Counted from the stretch's first letter, positions 8,591 through 17,600 are shown. The stretch is DNA of 64,000 nt from an uncultured Pseudomonadales bacterium (GCA_958296195.1 OY282455.1:3224001-3288000), one strand, 5' to 3'. The notes: generated by a model not told the origin, from the sequence alone. A program made the numbers and translations.

Positions 8591-8888
8591 GCACCGCGCA
8601 TACTGGCGGGCCAATTTGCGCTTGGTGGGTACACTGCTTGGCGTCTGGTTCGTCGTTTCCTTCGGCTTCGGCGTCCTGCTGGTGGAACCGCTGAACCAAG
8701 TGCCTTTCTTTGGCTTCAAGCTGGGCTTTTGGTGGGCGCAGCAGGGCAGCATCTACATCTTCATCGCGCTGATATTCGTCTATGCCGCCGCCATGCGGCG
8801 CATCGACCGGAAGTACGGCGTTGGCGACGAAGATGACGGGGCAAGGGACGGCCCGCTTTCCGAACCGCCGGGGAACGGCGGCCAATGA
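8580..8888 (+). CDS. DUF4212 sodium symporter small subunit
   Basis: 102 residues with two membrane helices (LVGTLLGVWFVVSFGFGVLL and GSIYIFIALIFVYAAAM) separated by the characteristic FGFKLGFWWAQQGSIYIF loop of DUF4212, the small subunit that accompanies VC_2705-type sodium:solute symporters. The GTG at 8580 overlaps the end of the preceding gene; the longer upstream frame is not conserved. The large subunit follows about 100 bp downstream. Confidence 0.85.
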   Translation: MQDRHRAYWRANLRLVGTLLGVWFVVSFGFGVLLVEPLNQVPFFGFKLGFWWAQQGSIYIFIALIFVYAAAMRRIDRKYGVGDEDDGARDGPLSEPPGNGGQ

Positions 8889-8991
8889 ATTCAGCTTGGG
8901 CGGAGGGCGCTGTTTCTTGGAAGCGCTGGAATGGGGATGCCGGCCCACCCGCCAAGTCGATGTTCACGCACGGCGACAACCCGCACACCCG

Positions 8992-10764
8992 ATGTCCGTA
9001 GAAGCCCTCACCTATTTGTTTGTCGGCCTGAGCTTCGCGCTCTACATCGGCATCGCCGTTTGGTCCAGGGCCGGCTCCACCGGGGAGTTCTACGTCGCCG
9101 GCGGCGGTGTCCATCCCGTCGCCAATGGCATGGCCACCGCCGCGGACTGGATGAGCGCCGCCTCCTTCATCTCCATGGCGGGGATCATCGCCTTCATGGG
9201 CTACGACGGCGCCGTCTATCTAATGGGTTGGACGGGGGGCTATGTGCTGCTGGCGCTTCTGTTTGCGCCCTATTTGCGCAAGTTCGGCGAGTTCACGGTG
9301 CCGGACTTCATCGGCGCCCGCTACTACTCCAACGCCGCCCGGGTGGTGGCGGTCCTCTGCCTGATCGTGGTGTCCTTCACCTACGTCGCCGGGCAAATGC
9401 GCGGCGTCGGCATCGTCTTCAGCCACTTTCTGAACGTACCCATCATCTGGGGGGTGGTTATCGGCATGGCGGTGGTGTTCCTCTACGCCGTGCTCGGCGG
9501 CATGAAGGGCATCACCTACACCCAAGTCGCCCAATACTGCGTGTTGATCTTCGCCTACCTGACGCCGGCCATCTTCATCTCCCTGATGATGACCGGCATG
9601 CCCGTCCCACAGCTTGGCCTCGGCTCGGAACTGGCCGACGGCAGCGGGCTAAGGGTGCTGGAGAAGCTGGATCGCACCTTGGTGGAGCTCGGCTTCACCG
9701 CCTACACCGACGGCGGCAAGGCCAAGATCGACGTCTTCGCCATCACGCTGGCGCTGATGATCGGCACCGCCGGGCTGCCCCATGTGATCGTGCGCTTCTT
9801 CACGGTGCCGAAGGTGTCCGACGCCCGCCGCTCGGCCGGCTACGCCCTGCTGTGCATCGCCTTGCTCTACACCACGGCCCCGGCGGTGGGCGCCTTCGCC
9901 CGGCTCAACTTCATCGACACCGTGCATGAGGTTCCCTACGCCGAGACCGCCGATTGGTTCAAGCGCTGGGAGGGCATCGGCCTGATCGGCTGGCTGGACA
10001 AGAACGGCGACGGCACCATTCAGTACGCGCCGGGGGCGGCCTTTGCCGGCGCCCCCGCCTTCACTGTCGAGCGCGGCGAACATGGAGAGCGACAATTGGC
10101 CAACGCCCCCACGGATGCGCCCAACGAGGTCTATGTGGACCGGGACATCATGGTGCTGGCCAACCCGGAGATCGCCGCCCTGCCCGGCTGGGTGATCGCC
10201 TTGGTCGCGGCGGGCGGCTTGGCGGCGGCGCTTTCGACGGCGGCGGGGCTGCTGCTGGTCATCTCCGCCGCAGTCTCCCATGACCTTGTGAAGAAGACTT
10301 TGGCGAGGGACATCACCGACCGGCAGGAACTCTTCTACGCCCGCGTCTCGGCGGCGGCGGCCGTCGTCGTCGCCGGCTACTTGGGCATCAATCCGCCGGC
10401 CTTCGTCGCCCAGGTGGTGGCGTTCGCGTTCGGCTTGGCGGCGGCGTCCCTGTTTCCGGCCATATTGCTGGGCATCTTCACCATGCGCACCACCAAGGAG
10501 GGCGCCGTCGCCGGCATGTTGGCCGGGCTGGCCTTCACCTTTCTTTACATCGCTTGGTTTAAGTTCATCGCGCCGGAGCAGAACAACGCCGCCCACTGGT
10601 GGTTCGGCATCTCCCCGGAGGGCATCGGCGCAGTGGGCGCCTTGCTGAACTTCGCCATCGCCCTGTTGGTCAGCCGCTTCACGGCGGCGGTGCCGGACAG
10701 GGTGCAGGCATTGGTGGCCGCCATCCGGGTGCCGGCCGGCGTGCAGCGCCCGCAAGGCCATTGA
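8992..10764 (+). CDS. sodium:solute symporter, large subunit (VC_2705 type)
   Basis: About 590 residues, with roughly 12-13 hydrophobic segments, of the sodium:solute symporter (SSF) family. Family marks include GEFYVAGGGVHPVANGMATA, ADWMSAASFISMAG and LPHVIVRFFTVPKVSDARRS. Between helices in the middle is a hydrophilic insert with an EF-hand-like loop DKNGDGTIQYAPG, which members of this acetate/pyruvate-permease-like branch often carry. ATG 8992 (MSVEALTY) is chosen; the in-frame region upstream is not hydrophobic or conserved. With the DUF4212 subunit it would import a small organic anion by Na+ symport; substrate unknown. Confidence 0.9.
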   Translation: MSVEALTYLFVGLSFALYIGIAVWSRAGSTGEFYVAGGGVHPVANGMATAADWMSAASFISMAGIIAFMGYDGAVYLMGWTGGYVLLALLFAPYLRKFGEFTVPDFIGARYYSNAARVVAVLCLIVVSFTYVAGQMRGVGIVFSHFLNVPIIWGVVIGMAVVFLYAVLGGMKGITYTQVAQYCVLIFAYLTPAIFISLMMTGMPVPQLGLGSELADGSGLRVLEKLDRTLVELGFTAYTDGGKAKIDVFAITLALMIGTAGLPHVIVRFFTVPKVSDARRSAGYALLCIALLYTTAPAVGAFARLNFIDTVHEVPYAETADWFKRWEGIGLIGWLDKNGDGTIQYAPGAAFAGAPAFTVERGEHGERQLANAPTDAPNEVYVDRDIMVLANPEIAALPGWVIALVAAGGLAAALSTAAGLLLVISAAVSHDLVKKTLARDITDRQELFYARVSAAAAVVVAGYLGINPPAFVAQVVAFAFGLAAASLFPAILLGIFTMRTTKEGAVAGMLAGLAFTFLYIAWFKFIAPEQNNAAHWWFGISPEGIGAVGALLNFAIALLVSRFTAAVPDRVQALVAAIRVPAGVQRPQGH

Positions 10765-10855
10765 GGCGCCGACGGCAGCTTTAGGTGGCAGGTTGTTGGC
10801 CTGCGGCCGGCGACGGAGCGATGGAGCCGGCAGCGGCTTCGCGGCTAGGAGGAAG

Positions 10856-10931
<76 letters not shown>

Positions 10932-11093
10932 ATCTGCAACCCTGTGCGCACTGTGGAGCGCACCGATAGGCCGACATTCTAGCGCCGGTGCGGACAAGCG
11001 CAAGTGGTTGCAAGCGCTCACGGTCGGACTTTGGGGTGTGCATCCCGATTGTCCGGGCGCGGCTTGGGCTATAGGTCCGCTTTTCACCACAGG

Positions 11094-12293
11094 TCACGCT
11101 GTCGTTTTCATGCGCCAGAGCTGGGAGCGAAAGCCCAGCAGCAGCATCACCGCAAACATGCCGGCGGCGGATACGCCAAGCGCCGCCTGAGCGCCGACTT
11201 CCTCCGCCAAAAAACCATTGAGCAGCGCTCCCAACGGCCCGGCGCCTATGAAGGAAAACCAGTGGAACGCCATCACCCGTCCCCGCTGCGCTTCCAGCGC
11301 CTGCTCCTGCATGATGGTTCGCGCCATAGTCATGGACACCCCGCCGCAAGCGCCCCAAAAGAACAGAATTCCCAAAAATATGGGGAAGCTCGGCGCCATG
11401 GCCACCAACCCAAGCACCAGAGCGCCAGTGAACTGCGCAAGAATCAGCGCCCGGCCCTGCCGCGCCACGTCGCCAATGCGCAGCAGCAGCAGAATGGCGG
11501 ACACCAGCCCAACTAGGTTGCAAATGTTCATCATGCCCAAGTCCGCCGCCGCGCCGTTGAAAACCTCGCGCACAAAGAGCGGCAGGGTGACGATGTAGGC
11601 ACCCATGAAGAAGAGGCCCATGGCGAAGTTCAACAGGGCCACCGTGCGCATCGACCTGTGGCGCAGCACGGCCTTCGAGCCTTCCAGAATCGAGCGCAGC
11701 AGGGAGGTCTCGCCGGCATCCCTATTGGCCTCCTGCTTTGCGCCGGTCTGGACGATGCCGCGAAAGCCCCACAGGCCACCCGCCAGCACCGCCGCCTGGA
11801 TGCCGAGGATAAGGGCGGCCCCTAGTTTGTCAGCCAAAGCGGCGACTAGGCTGCCGATGATCTGCGTGCCGAACTGCACCATGCTCACCAGCATGACAGC
11901 GCGTTGAATGCGGCCTTCGGCCACTTGATTGAGCAGCCCGTCCCGGGCCGGCGTAACGAACGCCTGAGCGCAGCCCATCACCAAGGCGTACAGCAGCAGG
12001 CCGGAAAAGGACAGGCGCTCCAAGGCCACCAACAGCAGCAGGATGAGCGGCGCCAGCGTGGCTCCGGACTGGGCCGCCATCGCCATGCGCCGCCCGCCGT
12101 AGCGGTCCGCCAAGCCGCCTCCAGCCAAAATCAAAAGGGTGCCCGGCAACAGCAGCGTCATCTGCGCGACGCCCACCATTTCCGGCGACTCCCGCAGCAC
12201 CATGATCAGCAGCCAGGCAAACAGAACGCTCTGCATACCAAAAGCTAGGAACCAAGAGCTGGTGCCCAAAAGATAGTAGTGGAGGGGTCGCAT
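11094..12293 (-). CDS. MFS transporter (MFS_3/EntS-like exporter)
   Basis: About 399 residues with 12 predicted helices. It starts MRPLHYYLLGTSSWFLAFGM and has the MFS loop GGGLADRYGGRRMA between helices 2 and 3. The fold and length fit the MFS_3 group that includes enterobactin exporters and multidrug pumps. ATG 12293 is preferred over a longer frame to 12443 that adds a non-conserved, basic tail. Transcribed divergently from the small double-glycine peptide gene 310 bp away; whether it exports that peptide is only a conjecture. Confidence 0.85.
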   Translation of the reverse strand: MRPLHYYLLGTSSWFLAFGMQSVLFAWLLIMVLRESPEMVGVAQMTLLLPGTLLILAGGGLADRYGGRRMAMAAQSGATLAPLILLLLVALERLSFSGLLLYALVMGCAQAFVTPARDGLLNQVAEGRIQRAVMLVSMVQFGTQIIGSLVAALADKLGAALILGIQAAVLAGGLWGFRGIVQTGAKQEANRDAGETSLLRSILEGSKAVLRHRSMRTVALLNFAMGLFFMGAYIVTLPLFVREVFNGAAADLGMMNICNLVGLVSAILLLLRIGDVARQGRALILAQFTGALVLGLVAMAPSFPIFLGILFFWGACGGVSMTMARTIMQEQALEAQRGRVMAFHWFSFIGAGPLGALLNGFLAEEVGAQAALGVSAAGMFAVMLLLGFRSQLWRMKTTA

Positions 12294-12603
12294 CCGGGAC
12301 CTTTTCAAGTGCAACGGCGGCGCCCGCAACGACCAAGACTCCAGCAAAGGGCTGGCCGGGGAATCCGCAAACCTAGCATGATAACGGTTGCCGCCAAGGA
12401 AGGCTGCACCCCTTTTCACAGCACGGCTAGGGCCGTTCGCCATAGGGTATGTAAGCCCTGTCCCGGCGTCTGCTGTCTTTGCCCACAGGCCGCCATCGGG
12501 TTGCTAGCGCAACCTGAAAACATGCTGGAAATGGCGGGCCGAACATTGCTTCCAAAGTGCGCACGGGCCATGGTGGCGATCCAAATTTCTTCTGGAGAAA
12601 CCC
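12294..12603. other. divergent intergenic region between exporter and peptide gene
   Basis: 310 bp separating the MFS gene (minus) from the peptide gene (plus), so it must hold promoters for both. A 6-bp inverted repeat lies at 12499-12514. A plus-strand reading frame here contains a cysteine cluster (CKPCPGVCCLCP) but has no clear ribosome site and is not called. Confidence 0.5.
12499..12514. promoter_or_regulatory. inverted repeat, possible operator
   Basis: GGTTGC and GCAACC are perfect complements separated by TAGC, 90 bp before the start of the peptide gene. It could be a transcription-factor site or a small RNA hairpin in the leader; no -10/-35 pair is convincing next to it. Confidence 0.35.
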
Positions 12604-12783
12604 ATGCGAACACTTAGCAACAAGGAAATGGCCCAGGCCAGCGGCGGCATGATTCCACCGCTGTGGGGCTGGGGTTGGGGGGCTTGGGCATGGCGCGGGG
12701 GGCGGATAGTCCATTCGCCCACCAGCACCGGGCCGGCGCCCAACCCGCCCAGACCGCGACCCGGCCCCGTCTTCCGCTGGTAA
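12604..12783 (+). CDS. double-glycine leader peptide, bacteriocin/RiPP-like precursor
   Basis: A 59-codon gene with GGAG 7 nt before ATG 12604 and TAA at 12781. The first 15 residues, MRTLSNKEMAQASGG, match the consensus leader cut by C39 peptidases: L at -12, S at -11, E at -8, M at -7, A at -4 and GG at -2/-1. The predicted 44-residue core starts MIPPLWGWGWG, has five tryptophans within about 11 residues, then a basic/glycine turn, a Ser/Thr patch and a proline-arginine-rich tail ending in VFRW. No lanthionine-forming Cys is present. No C39 peptidase-ABC transporter or modification enzyme is nearby; neighbours are an MFS exporter and a rhomboid protease. It may be an unmodified antimicrobial peptide (Trp/Pro/Arg-rich) or an orphan precursor processed in trans. 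Confidence 0.65.
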   Translation: MRTLSNKEMAQASGGMIPPLWGWGWGAWAWRGGRIVHSPTSTGPAPNPPRPRPGPVFRW

Positions 12784-12798
12784 GGCGGCCGCGGCAAA

Positions 12799-12825
12799 GG
12801 CGGCCCAGCCAAGCGGCGGGCCGCC
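12799..12825. other. GC-rich hairpin after the peptide gene
   Basis: GGCGGCCC at 12799-12806 pairs exactly with GGGCCGCC at 12818-12825 across an 11-nt loop, 15 bp after the peptide stop codon. No T-run follows, so it would be an atypical terminator or a 3' stabilising structure for a short mRNA. Confidence 0.4.
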
Positions 12826-13086
12826 ACCGCTGGTCCAATTGCGGGGCGGCGAAACAGGCAGCGCAAAGACTCGCCGACACATTCGGCAGGGCTGCGCCGA
12901 CGCATCGCCAAGCTGCTTGCCGGCGGTGCAACGCCTTCCATTTTAGAGGGCCGCATTGCGTTTGGCCCTGCGCCCTCGCTCGTTCTTGGGCACTTGGTGG
13001 AATATCGGGGCAGGTTTTCCCCGGTAAAGGGTTATCCTGCATCGCCATGCATGGTGGCGTGGTCAACTTTCGCCCAGGCGGGGCCT

Positions 13087-13989
13087 GTGGGTACTGAAAA
13101 CAGCCCAAGCGATGGCTGGACGGTGCTGCGCTCCTCGCTCAACCGGCGCAAAATCACCGAGGCGGCCTTGGTGCTGGCCGCCATGCAGATTCCGCACCGC
13201 ACCCAATGGCGCGGCCATGCCTGGCTGCTGCTGATTCCAGCCGACGAGGTGGTCCGGGCGGAAGCGCAACTGCGTTCCTATGACGCCGAAAACCAACGCC
13301 AAAACGCACCGCCGCCCTACATCCACACCTTTGAACGCGGCTGGGTGGGGGTGTTGGTGTTTCTGGCCATCCTCTGGTTGCTGCCCAACCTGGAAGCTGC
13401 AAGCCTGTTCGGCTGGGATTGGCGGCAGGCCGGCCTCATGCAAGCCGGTCTGGTGCAGGAAGGTCAATGGTGGCGCACCTTCACGGCGCTGACCCTGCAC
13501 GGAGACCTGGGCCACATCGTCGGCAACTCCGCCTTTGCGGCCGTGTTCGGCGTCTTCGTCGGCCGGCATCTGGGCGCCGGCTTCGGTTGGCTGCTGGTGC
13601 TGCTGAGCGGAGCGCTCGGCAACTACGCCAACGCCCTGATGCAGCCGTCCGCCTTCGCATCCCTAGGCGCGTCCACCGCCAACTTCGCCGCCCTAGGATT
13701 GACCGGCGCCTTCATGTGGCGGCGGCGCCGTGCCGGAAACGTGGCTTGGCGGCAAAGCTTCGCTCCCCTGTTCGCCGCGGTGGCGCTGCTCGCCTACACC
13801 GGCGTCGGCGGCGAACGCACCGACGTGATGGCGCACTGCACCGGCTTCGCCGCCGGCGTCGGCAGCGGCCTGCTGGCCTCCACCTTCGACATCCGGCGGC
13901 TGGGCAAGAGCGGCCAAGCCATCTGCGGCGGCTTCGCCCTGTGGCTGTTGGCCTACGCTTGGTTCAAAGCGGGGAGCGCGGCCCTGTGA
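13087..13989 (+). CDS. rhomboid-family intramembrane serine protease
   Basis: About 300 residues. A soluble N-terminal region (WTVLRSSLNRRKITEAALVL) precedes a six-helix rhomboid domain. The loop HGDLGHIVGNSAF is the rhomboid HxxxHxxxN element, the nucleophile lies in FASLGASTANFAALG (GxSx), and the partner histidine in MAHCTGFAAGVGSG. So the Ser-His dyad is present. GTG 13087 is chosen with AGGCGGGG just upstream; an ATG at 13051 is the alternative. The stop overlaps the next gene as GTGA, implying translational coupling. Substrate unknown. Confidence 0.85.
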   Translation: MGTENSPSDGWTVLRSSLNRRKITEAALVLAAMQIPHRTQWRGHAWLLLIPADEVVRAEAQLRSYDAENQRQNAPPPYIHTFERGWVGVLVFLAILWLLPNLEAASLFGWDWRQAGLMQAGLVQEGQWWRTFTALTLHGDLGHIVGNSAFAAVFGVFVGRHLGAGFGWLLVLLSGALGNYANALMQPSAFASLGASTANFAALGLTGAFMWRRRRAGNVAWRQSFAPLFAAVALLAYTGVGGERTDVMAHCTGFAAGVGSGLLASTFDIRRLGKSGQAICGGFALWLLAYAWFKAGSAAL

Positions 13990-14615
13990 GACCCCTAGCG
14001 CCGTTCATGCGGGCCTGCACGTTTACCGCGCTGCTGGCTTGGCCGCAGTTGGCCGGTGCCCACGGCGGCGTGGTGGCGGAGGAGGACACTTGCCTGTTGC
14101 GCATGGGCTTCCTGCAGGCCCACTTCACCCTGCATCAACCGGAGACCCGCGGCGCGGAGGAATTCTGCGAGGATCTGCCGGACATCGGCTCCAGCTTGTT
14201 CGTCATCGAATACCTGCACGACATGATGAAGGAAATGCCAATCGACTTCCGCATCATTGCCGACAATCAGAATTTCGGCATCTTCGCCAACTGGGAGGAC
14301 GTGGCGTCGATTGCCGACCTGGAGGCGCAGACGGTCTTGCACCGCCTTCTGGCACCACAGCCGGCCGGCGTTCTGGCGCTGCGCCACGAGTTCGAGCAGC
14401 CCGGCGGCTACATCGGCATCGTCGTCGCCGAAAATCCCGACAACGGCAAGGCCTACAACGCCGTGTTCTACTTTGAGGTGGGCAACGCCGGCTACGGCTG
14501 GATTCCACTTTTCGTGGGGTTGGTCGCCGCCGCCCAACTGCTCTTCTGGTTCAGCACCGGCACCCTGCAGCGCTTCGTGCATCGGCACGGCAAATCTGCC
14601 AATCCATCGGTTTGA
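13986..14615 (+). CDS. exported, membrane-anchored protein of unknown function
   Basis: About 209 residues. It begins at GTG 13986 (overlapping the rhomboid stop) or ATG 14007 (MRACTFTALLAWPQLAGAHG), which reads as a signal peptide cut after AGA. The mature part has a Cys pair (DTCLLRMG and EEFCEDL) and a polar beta-like domain. Near the C-terminus is a membrane helix, IPLFVGLVAAAQLLFWF, followed by a short basic tail. The topology suggests an envelope protein whose single C-terminal helix could be a rhomboid substrate, given the coupled gene order. No family recognised. Confidence 0.75.
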   Translation: MRPLAPFMRACTFTALLAWPQLAGAHGGVVAEEDTCLLRMGFLQAHFTLHQPETRGAEEFCEDLPDIGSSLFVIEYLHDMMKEMPIDFRIIADNQNFGIFANWEDVASIADLEAQTVLHRLLAPQPAGVLALRHEFEQPGGYIGIVVAENPDNGKAYNAVFYFEVGNAGYGWIPLFVGLVAAAQLLFWFSTGTLQRFVHRHGKSANPSV

Positions 14616-14755
14616 GGACGTGTTCCCCGCTCACGTCCAAGGCAGCCAAGGCGGGAGGGGCGGCCGGCAACGCGGCTATTTGCTCTAGTGGCGGGCTTAG
14701 GTTGGGCCTTAGAATAGGTGCGACCGCATGGAGCTGAAAGCAGGCCATTTCCAAG

Positions 14756-15940
14756 ATGAACCACCTTGATGCATTCCGCCAGGACACCCGCGCTTGGCTC
14801 GAAGCCAACTGCCCGGAAGGGGTGCGCGGCCCCGGCCAAGTGGCTTGGGGCAGCCGCAGGATCGAACTGGAGCCCGACGTTCGCCTGTGGCTTGCGCGCA
14901 TGGCCGAAAAAGGCTGGACCGTCCCCACCTGGCCCAAAGCATACGGCGGCGCGGAGCTGGACAAAGCCGAGTACCAAGTGCTCATCAGCGAATTGAAGCG
15001 CATCCGGGCGCGGACGCCTTTGACCGGGCGCGGCGTCAACTACATCGGCCCCACCCTGCTGGAGTATGGCAACGAGGAGCAGAAGGCCCGTTGGCTGCCC
15101 GGCATCGCCCGGGGCGAAGGCGGCTGGGCGATGGGCTACTCCGAACCGGGTGCCGGCTCCGACCTGGCAAGCCTCTCCACGCGGGCGGTGCGCGACGGCG
15201 ACCGCTTCATCATCAACGGGCGCAAGATATGGACCTCCGACGCCATGGACTGCGACTACATCTTCGTGTTGGTGCGCACCAACCCGGACGCGCCCAAGCA
15301 CCAAGGGATCAGCCTGATTCTGGTCGATATGCACCAGCCCGGCGTACAGGTGCGCCCCATCCGCCTGCTATCCGGCGCCTCGCCCTTCAACGAAACCCTG
15401 TTCGAGGACGCCATCGCCCCGGCCAGCGACCTGGTGGGCGGCATCGACAACGGCTGGACCGTGGGCAAGCGCCTGCTGCAGTTCGAGCGCTCCACCCACG
15501 CCGGCATCAACATTTCCGGTGCCCAAGGCGGACGCACCGCGGAAAGCCGCCTGCCGCAGATCGTCAAGCGCTACGCACCGCTGGCCAACGGCGCCATCGC
15601 CGACCCGGAACTGCGTACTTGGCTCATCCGAGTGGAGCAGAACGGCCATGCGCAACGGCTGACCCAAAAACGAGTGATCGAGGAAGTCCAAGCCCGCGCC
15701 CCCGGCTTCGCGTCCTCGGCCGTCAAGCTAACCAACGCCCTGCAAGTGCAGGACAGCCACGAACTCATCCTAGCCGCCATGGGCAGCCAAGGCATCGGCT
15801 GGGAAGGCGCGGCCTTCAGCCCAGACGAAATCGAAGCCACCCGCACCTGGCTGCGCGATAAATCCCTCACCATCGCCGGCGGCACCAAGGACATCCAACG
15901 CAACATCATCGCCAAGCGAGTGCTGGGGCTGCCGGACTGA
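14756..15940 (+). CDS. acyl-CoA dehydrogenase
   Basis: 394 residues with the three-part ACAD fold. The flavin/substrate signature WAMGYSEPGAGSDLASL lies in the middle, KIWTSDAMDCDYIFVLVRT follows, and the C-terminal helix ends TIAGGTKDIQRNIIAKRVLG, the Thr/Gly-containing FAD-binding turn of the family. It oxidises an acyl-CoA to the 2-enoyl-CoA with ETF as acceptor; chain specificity is not readable. It stands alone, about 140 bp after the preceding gene. Confidence 0.92.
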   Translation: MNHLDAFRQDTRAWLEANCPEGVRGPGQVAWGSRRIELEPDVRLWLARMAEKGWTVPTWPKAYGGAELDKAEYQVLISELKRIRARTPLTGRGVNYIGPTLLEYGNEEQKARWLPGIARGEGGWAMGYSEPGAGSDLASLSTRAVRDGDRFIINGRKIWTSDAMDCDYIFVLVRTNPDAPKHQGISLILVDMHQPGVQVRPIRLLSGASPFNETLFEDAIAPASDLVGGIDNGWTVGKRLLQFERSTHAGINISGAQGGRTAESRLPQIVKRYAPLANGAIADPELRTWLIRVEQNGHAQRLTQKRVIEEVQARAPGFASSAVKLTNALQVQDSHELILAAMGSQGIGWEGAAFSPDEIEATRTWLRDKSLTIAGGTKDIQRNIIAKRVLGLPD

Positions 15941-15993
15941 CGCGACATCCTCTACCAGCGGAAACCGCCCGCGTGGGGCTTCCGGGGCAATCC

Positions 15994-17493
15994 CTACATC
16001 GACAGCCCCTCGCCCTCCTCGTTCTCGCTGGTGGGTTCGGGCGCCAGTTCGTCAATGGCCGCCTGTATGGTCAAGGCGGGCCTTAAGCCGTCGGCCAGGC
16101 ACTGCTCGAAGCCCTTTTGCAGATGGGTCCGCATGGATGGAATGAGCGGCGGCGTGACGGGCCGCCCGGCGCTGTCCTCGTCGCATCCAAACACCCCTTT
16201 GTCGATGGCGGTCTGCAGCGCGTCGCTCGCCCGTCCGTCTGACACTGGGGCGCCTTCATCGTCCCCCGCCATGATGATGGCGCGCGCATCCTGGCGCGAC
16301 AGAGCGCCGCCTTGGCGCACACTCAGCTTGCAGATGGCGCCGAAGGCCATTCTATGGTGCTCCAAGGCAGGGCTATGGAGCCGGCCTTGGTAGTATTCGT
16401 CCTTCCACTCTTGATGCCTCGCCGCAATGTCGTTCAGCATGGCTTCGTCGAACTTGCGCCCCTCCTCCATGTCCAGAACGCCTTGGCAGGCGGCCATCAG
16501 CCCCGCCGTGAGGTGCTGCGGAAAGTCGTCCGACGCAGCCTCCAGCCCGCCGACAAGAGCTTTCCGCCATGTACGCCATTCATCGGTGGTCATGCCCAAG
16601 GAGCGGACGTGCGCCAGCCAGTCTCCGTCGCCCTCGGAGAGGCCGACATGGTCCAGCGTCCGCTCCAGAACCTCCCGGCCCTCGCCGGGATGCAGGCGTC
16701 CCAGTTCCCTTACCGACTGTCCCGTTAGCCTAGAGATGCCGAGCTCGTTGAGAACGCGCTTCGTGTTCGGCAGGCCGAAGCAGAGCAGGGGCAGCCTCGC
16801 CTTATGGTCGCCGGCGTACAGATCGCAAGCGTTCTCCTTCGCCTGCTGCGAGTGGACGTTGCAGTTTTGCGCCTCGTCAAGCATCAGGACCACGACGGCG
16901 CCCTCGGCCCAAACGCGCTCGGTGTAAACGTCAATGCATGACGCTAGGGTGGACGCCTCCGACAGCCCGTGCGCCAACTCCCGGATCTCCTCCCAGGCCT
17001 TGCCGCGAAACAACCTCTGCACGACCGCGCCGGCCAGTTCGTCCGCAGAAGACCCCTTGCCCCCTAGTCGGATCCGCATGGCGCCGCGCTTGACGTGCGC
17101 ATCAAAGCAGCGCTTGTTGATCGTCCGGATGAGGTGGACGGGGGGCCGGGACAGATCCGCCGTGCTGATGGAGGCGCACAGCACGGGGCGGCCATTGACC
17201 TCCCCCCTCTCCAGCAGCCGGCGTCCGAACTCGTTGCAGAGTGCGGTCTTGCCCGTACCGGGGACGCCCTGAACCACCCGGATGGCACCCAACGGCGGCG
17301 ACTTGTCCTGCGCCGCCGCCCTGCTGACGAGGCCGTCCAGAAACTGCATTTCCGAGTCCCGTCCGACGAAGGACAGAGGGTCGCTGCGGTCTCTGCTTTC
17401 GACGAGGTCGAACAACTCTTGACGAACGCTTTCCGGGATCATCACCTTCACGCCGCCATGCGGTCTGCGCATGGATCCCAAGGTACTCGACAC
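15994..17493 (-). CDS. AAA-type ATPase, unknown role
   Basis: Up to 499 residues (GTG 17493; ATG 17472 and ATG 17442 are possible shorter starts). It has Walker A GVPGTGKTAL and Walker B AVVVLMLDEAQN, spaced as in ORC/TniB-like or STAND-type AAA proteins. The rest is helical and ends with an acidic tail EPTSENEEGEGLSM. There is no fused effector domain visible and no partner gene next to it. The downstream end of the gene is duplicated just upstream of its start (see 17537-17600). Function may be mobile-element or defence related; not assigned. Confidence 0.75.
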   Translation of the reverse strand: MSSTLGSMRRPHGGVKVMIPESVRQELFDLVESRDRSDPLSFVGRDSEMQFLDGLVSRAAAQDKSPPLGAIRVVQGVPGTGKTALCNEFGRRLLERGEVNGRPVLCASISTADLSRPPVHLIRTINKRCFDAHVKRGAMRIRLGGKGSSADELAGAVVQRLFRGKAWEEIRELAHGLSEASTLASCIDVYTERVWAEGAVVVLMLDEAQNCNVHSQQAKENACDLYAGDHKARLPLLCFGLPNTKRVLNELGISRLTGQSVRELGRLHPGEGREVLERTLDHVGLSEGDGDWLAHVRSLGMTTDEWRTWRKALVGGLEAASDDFPQHLTAGLMAACQGVLDMEEGRKFDEAMLNDIAARHQEWKDEYYQGRLHSPALEHHRMAFGAICKLSVRQGGALSRQDARAIIMAGDDEGAPVSDGRASDALQTAIDKGVFGCDEDSAGRPVTPPLIPSMRTHLQKGFEQCLADGLRPALTIQAAIDELAPEPTSENEEGEGLSM

Positions 17494-17536
17494 GGCATGG
17501 CGCAGTCAAAGGCCTGCGTACAGGGCGATTCCCCTT

Positions 17537-17600
17537 ACATTGACAGCCGCTCGTCCTCCTCGTTCTCGCTGGCGGGTCCGGGGGCCGTTCGTCAATGTAT
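17537..17600 (-). repeat. duplicated 3' end of the neighbouring ATPase gene
   Basis: The bases encoding and flanking the acidic C-terminus of the ATPase (about 15994-16055) recur here with a few substitutions and small deletions: both copies share CTCCTCGTTCTCGCTGG and GTTCGTCAATG. This is the remnant of a second copy of the gene lying immediately upstream, consistent with tandem duplication and loss of the rest. Confidence 0.75.

Noticed and set aside
10022-10060. EF-hand-like loop in the symporter as a sign of a gene fusion
   Set aside because: DKNGDGTIQY is within the usual length for this symporter branch and in frame; likely a normal family feature.
12279-12617. Cysteine-containing reading frame (CKPCPGVCCLCP) before the peptide gene
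   Set aside because: No ribosome-binding site, overlaps the peptide start in another frame and shows no conserved leader; treated as chance.
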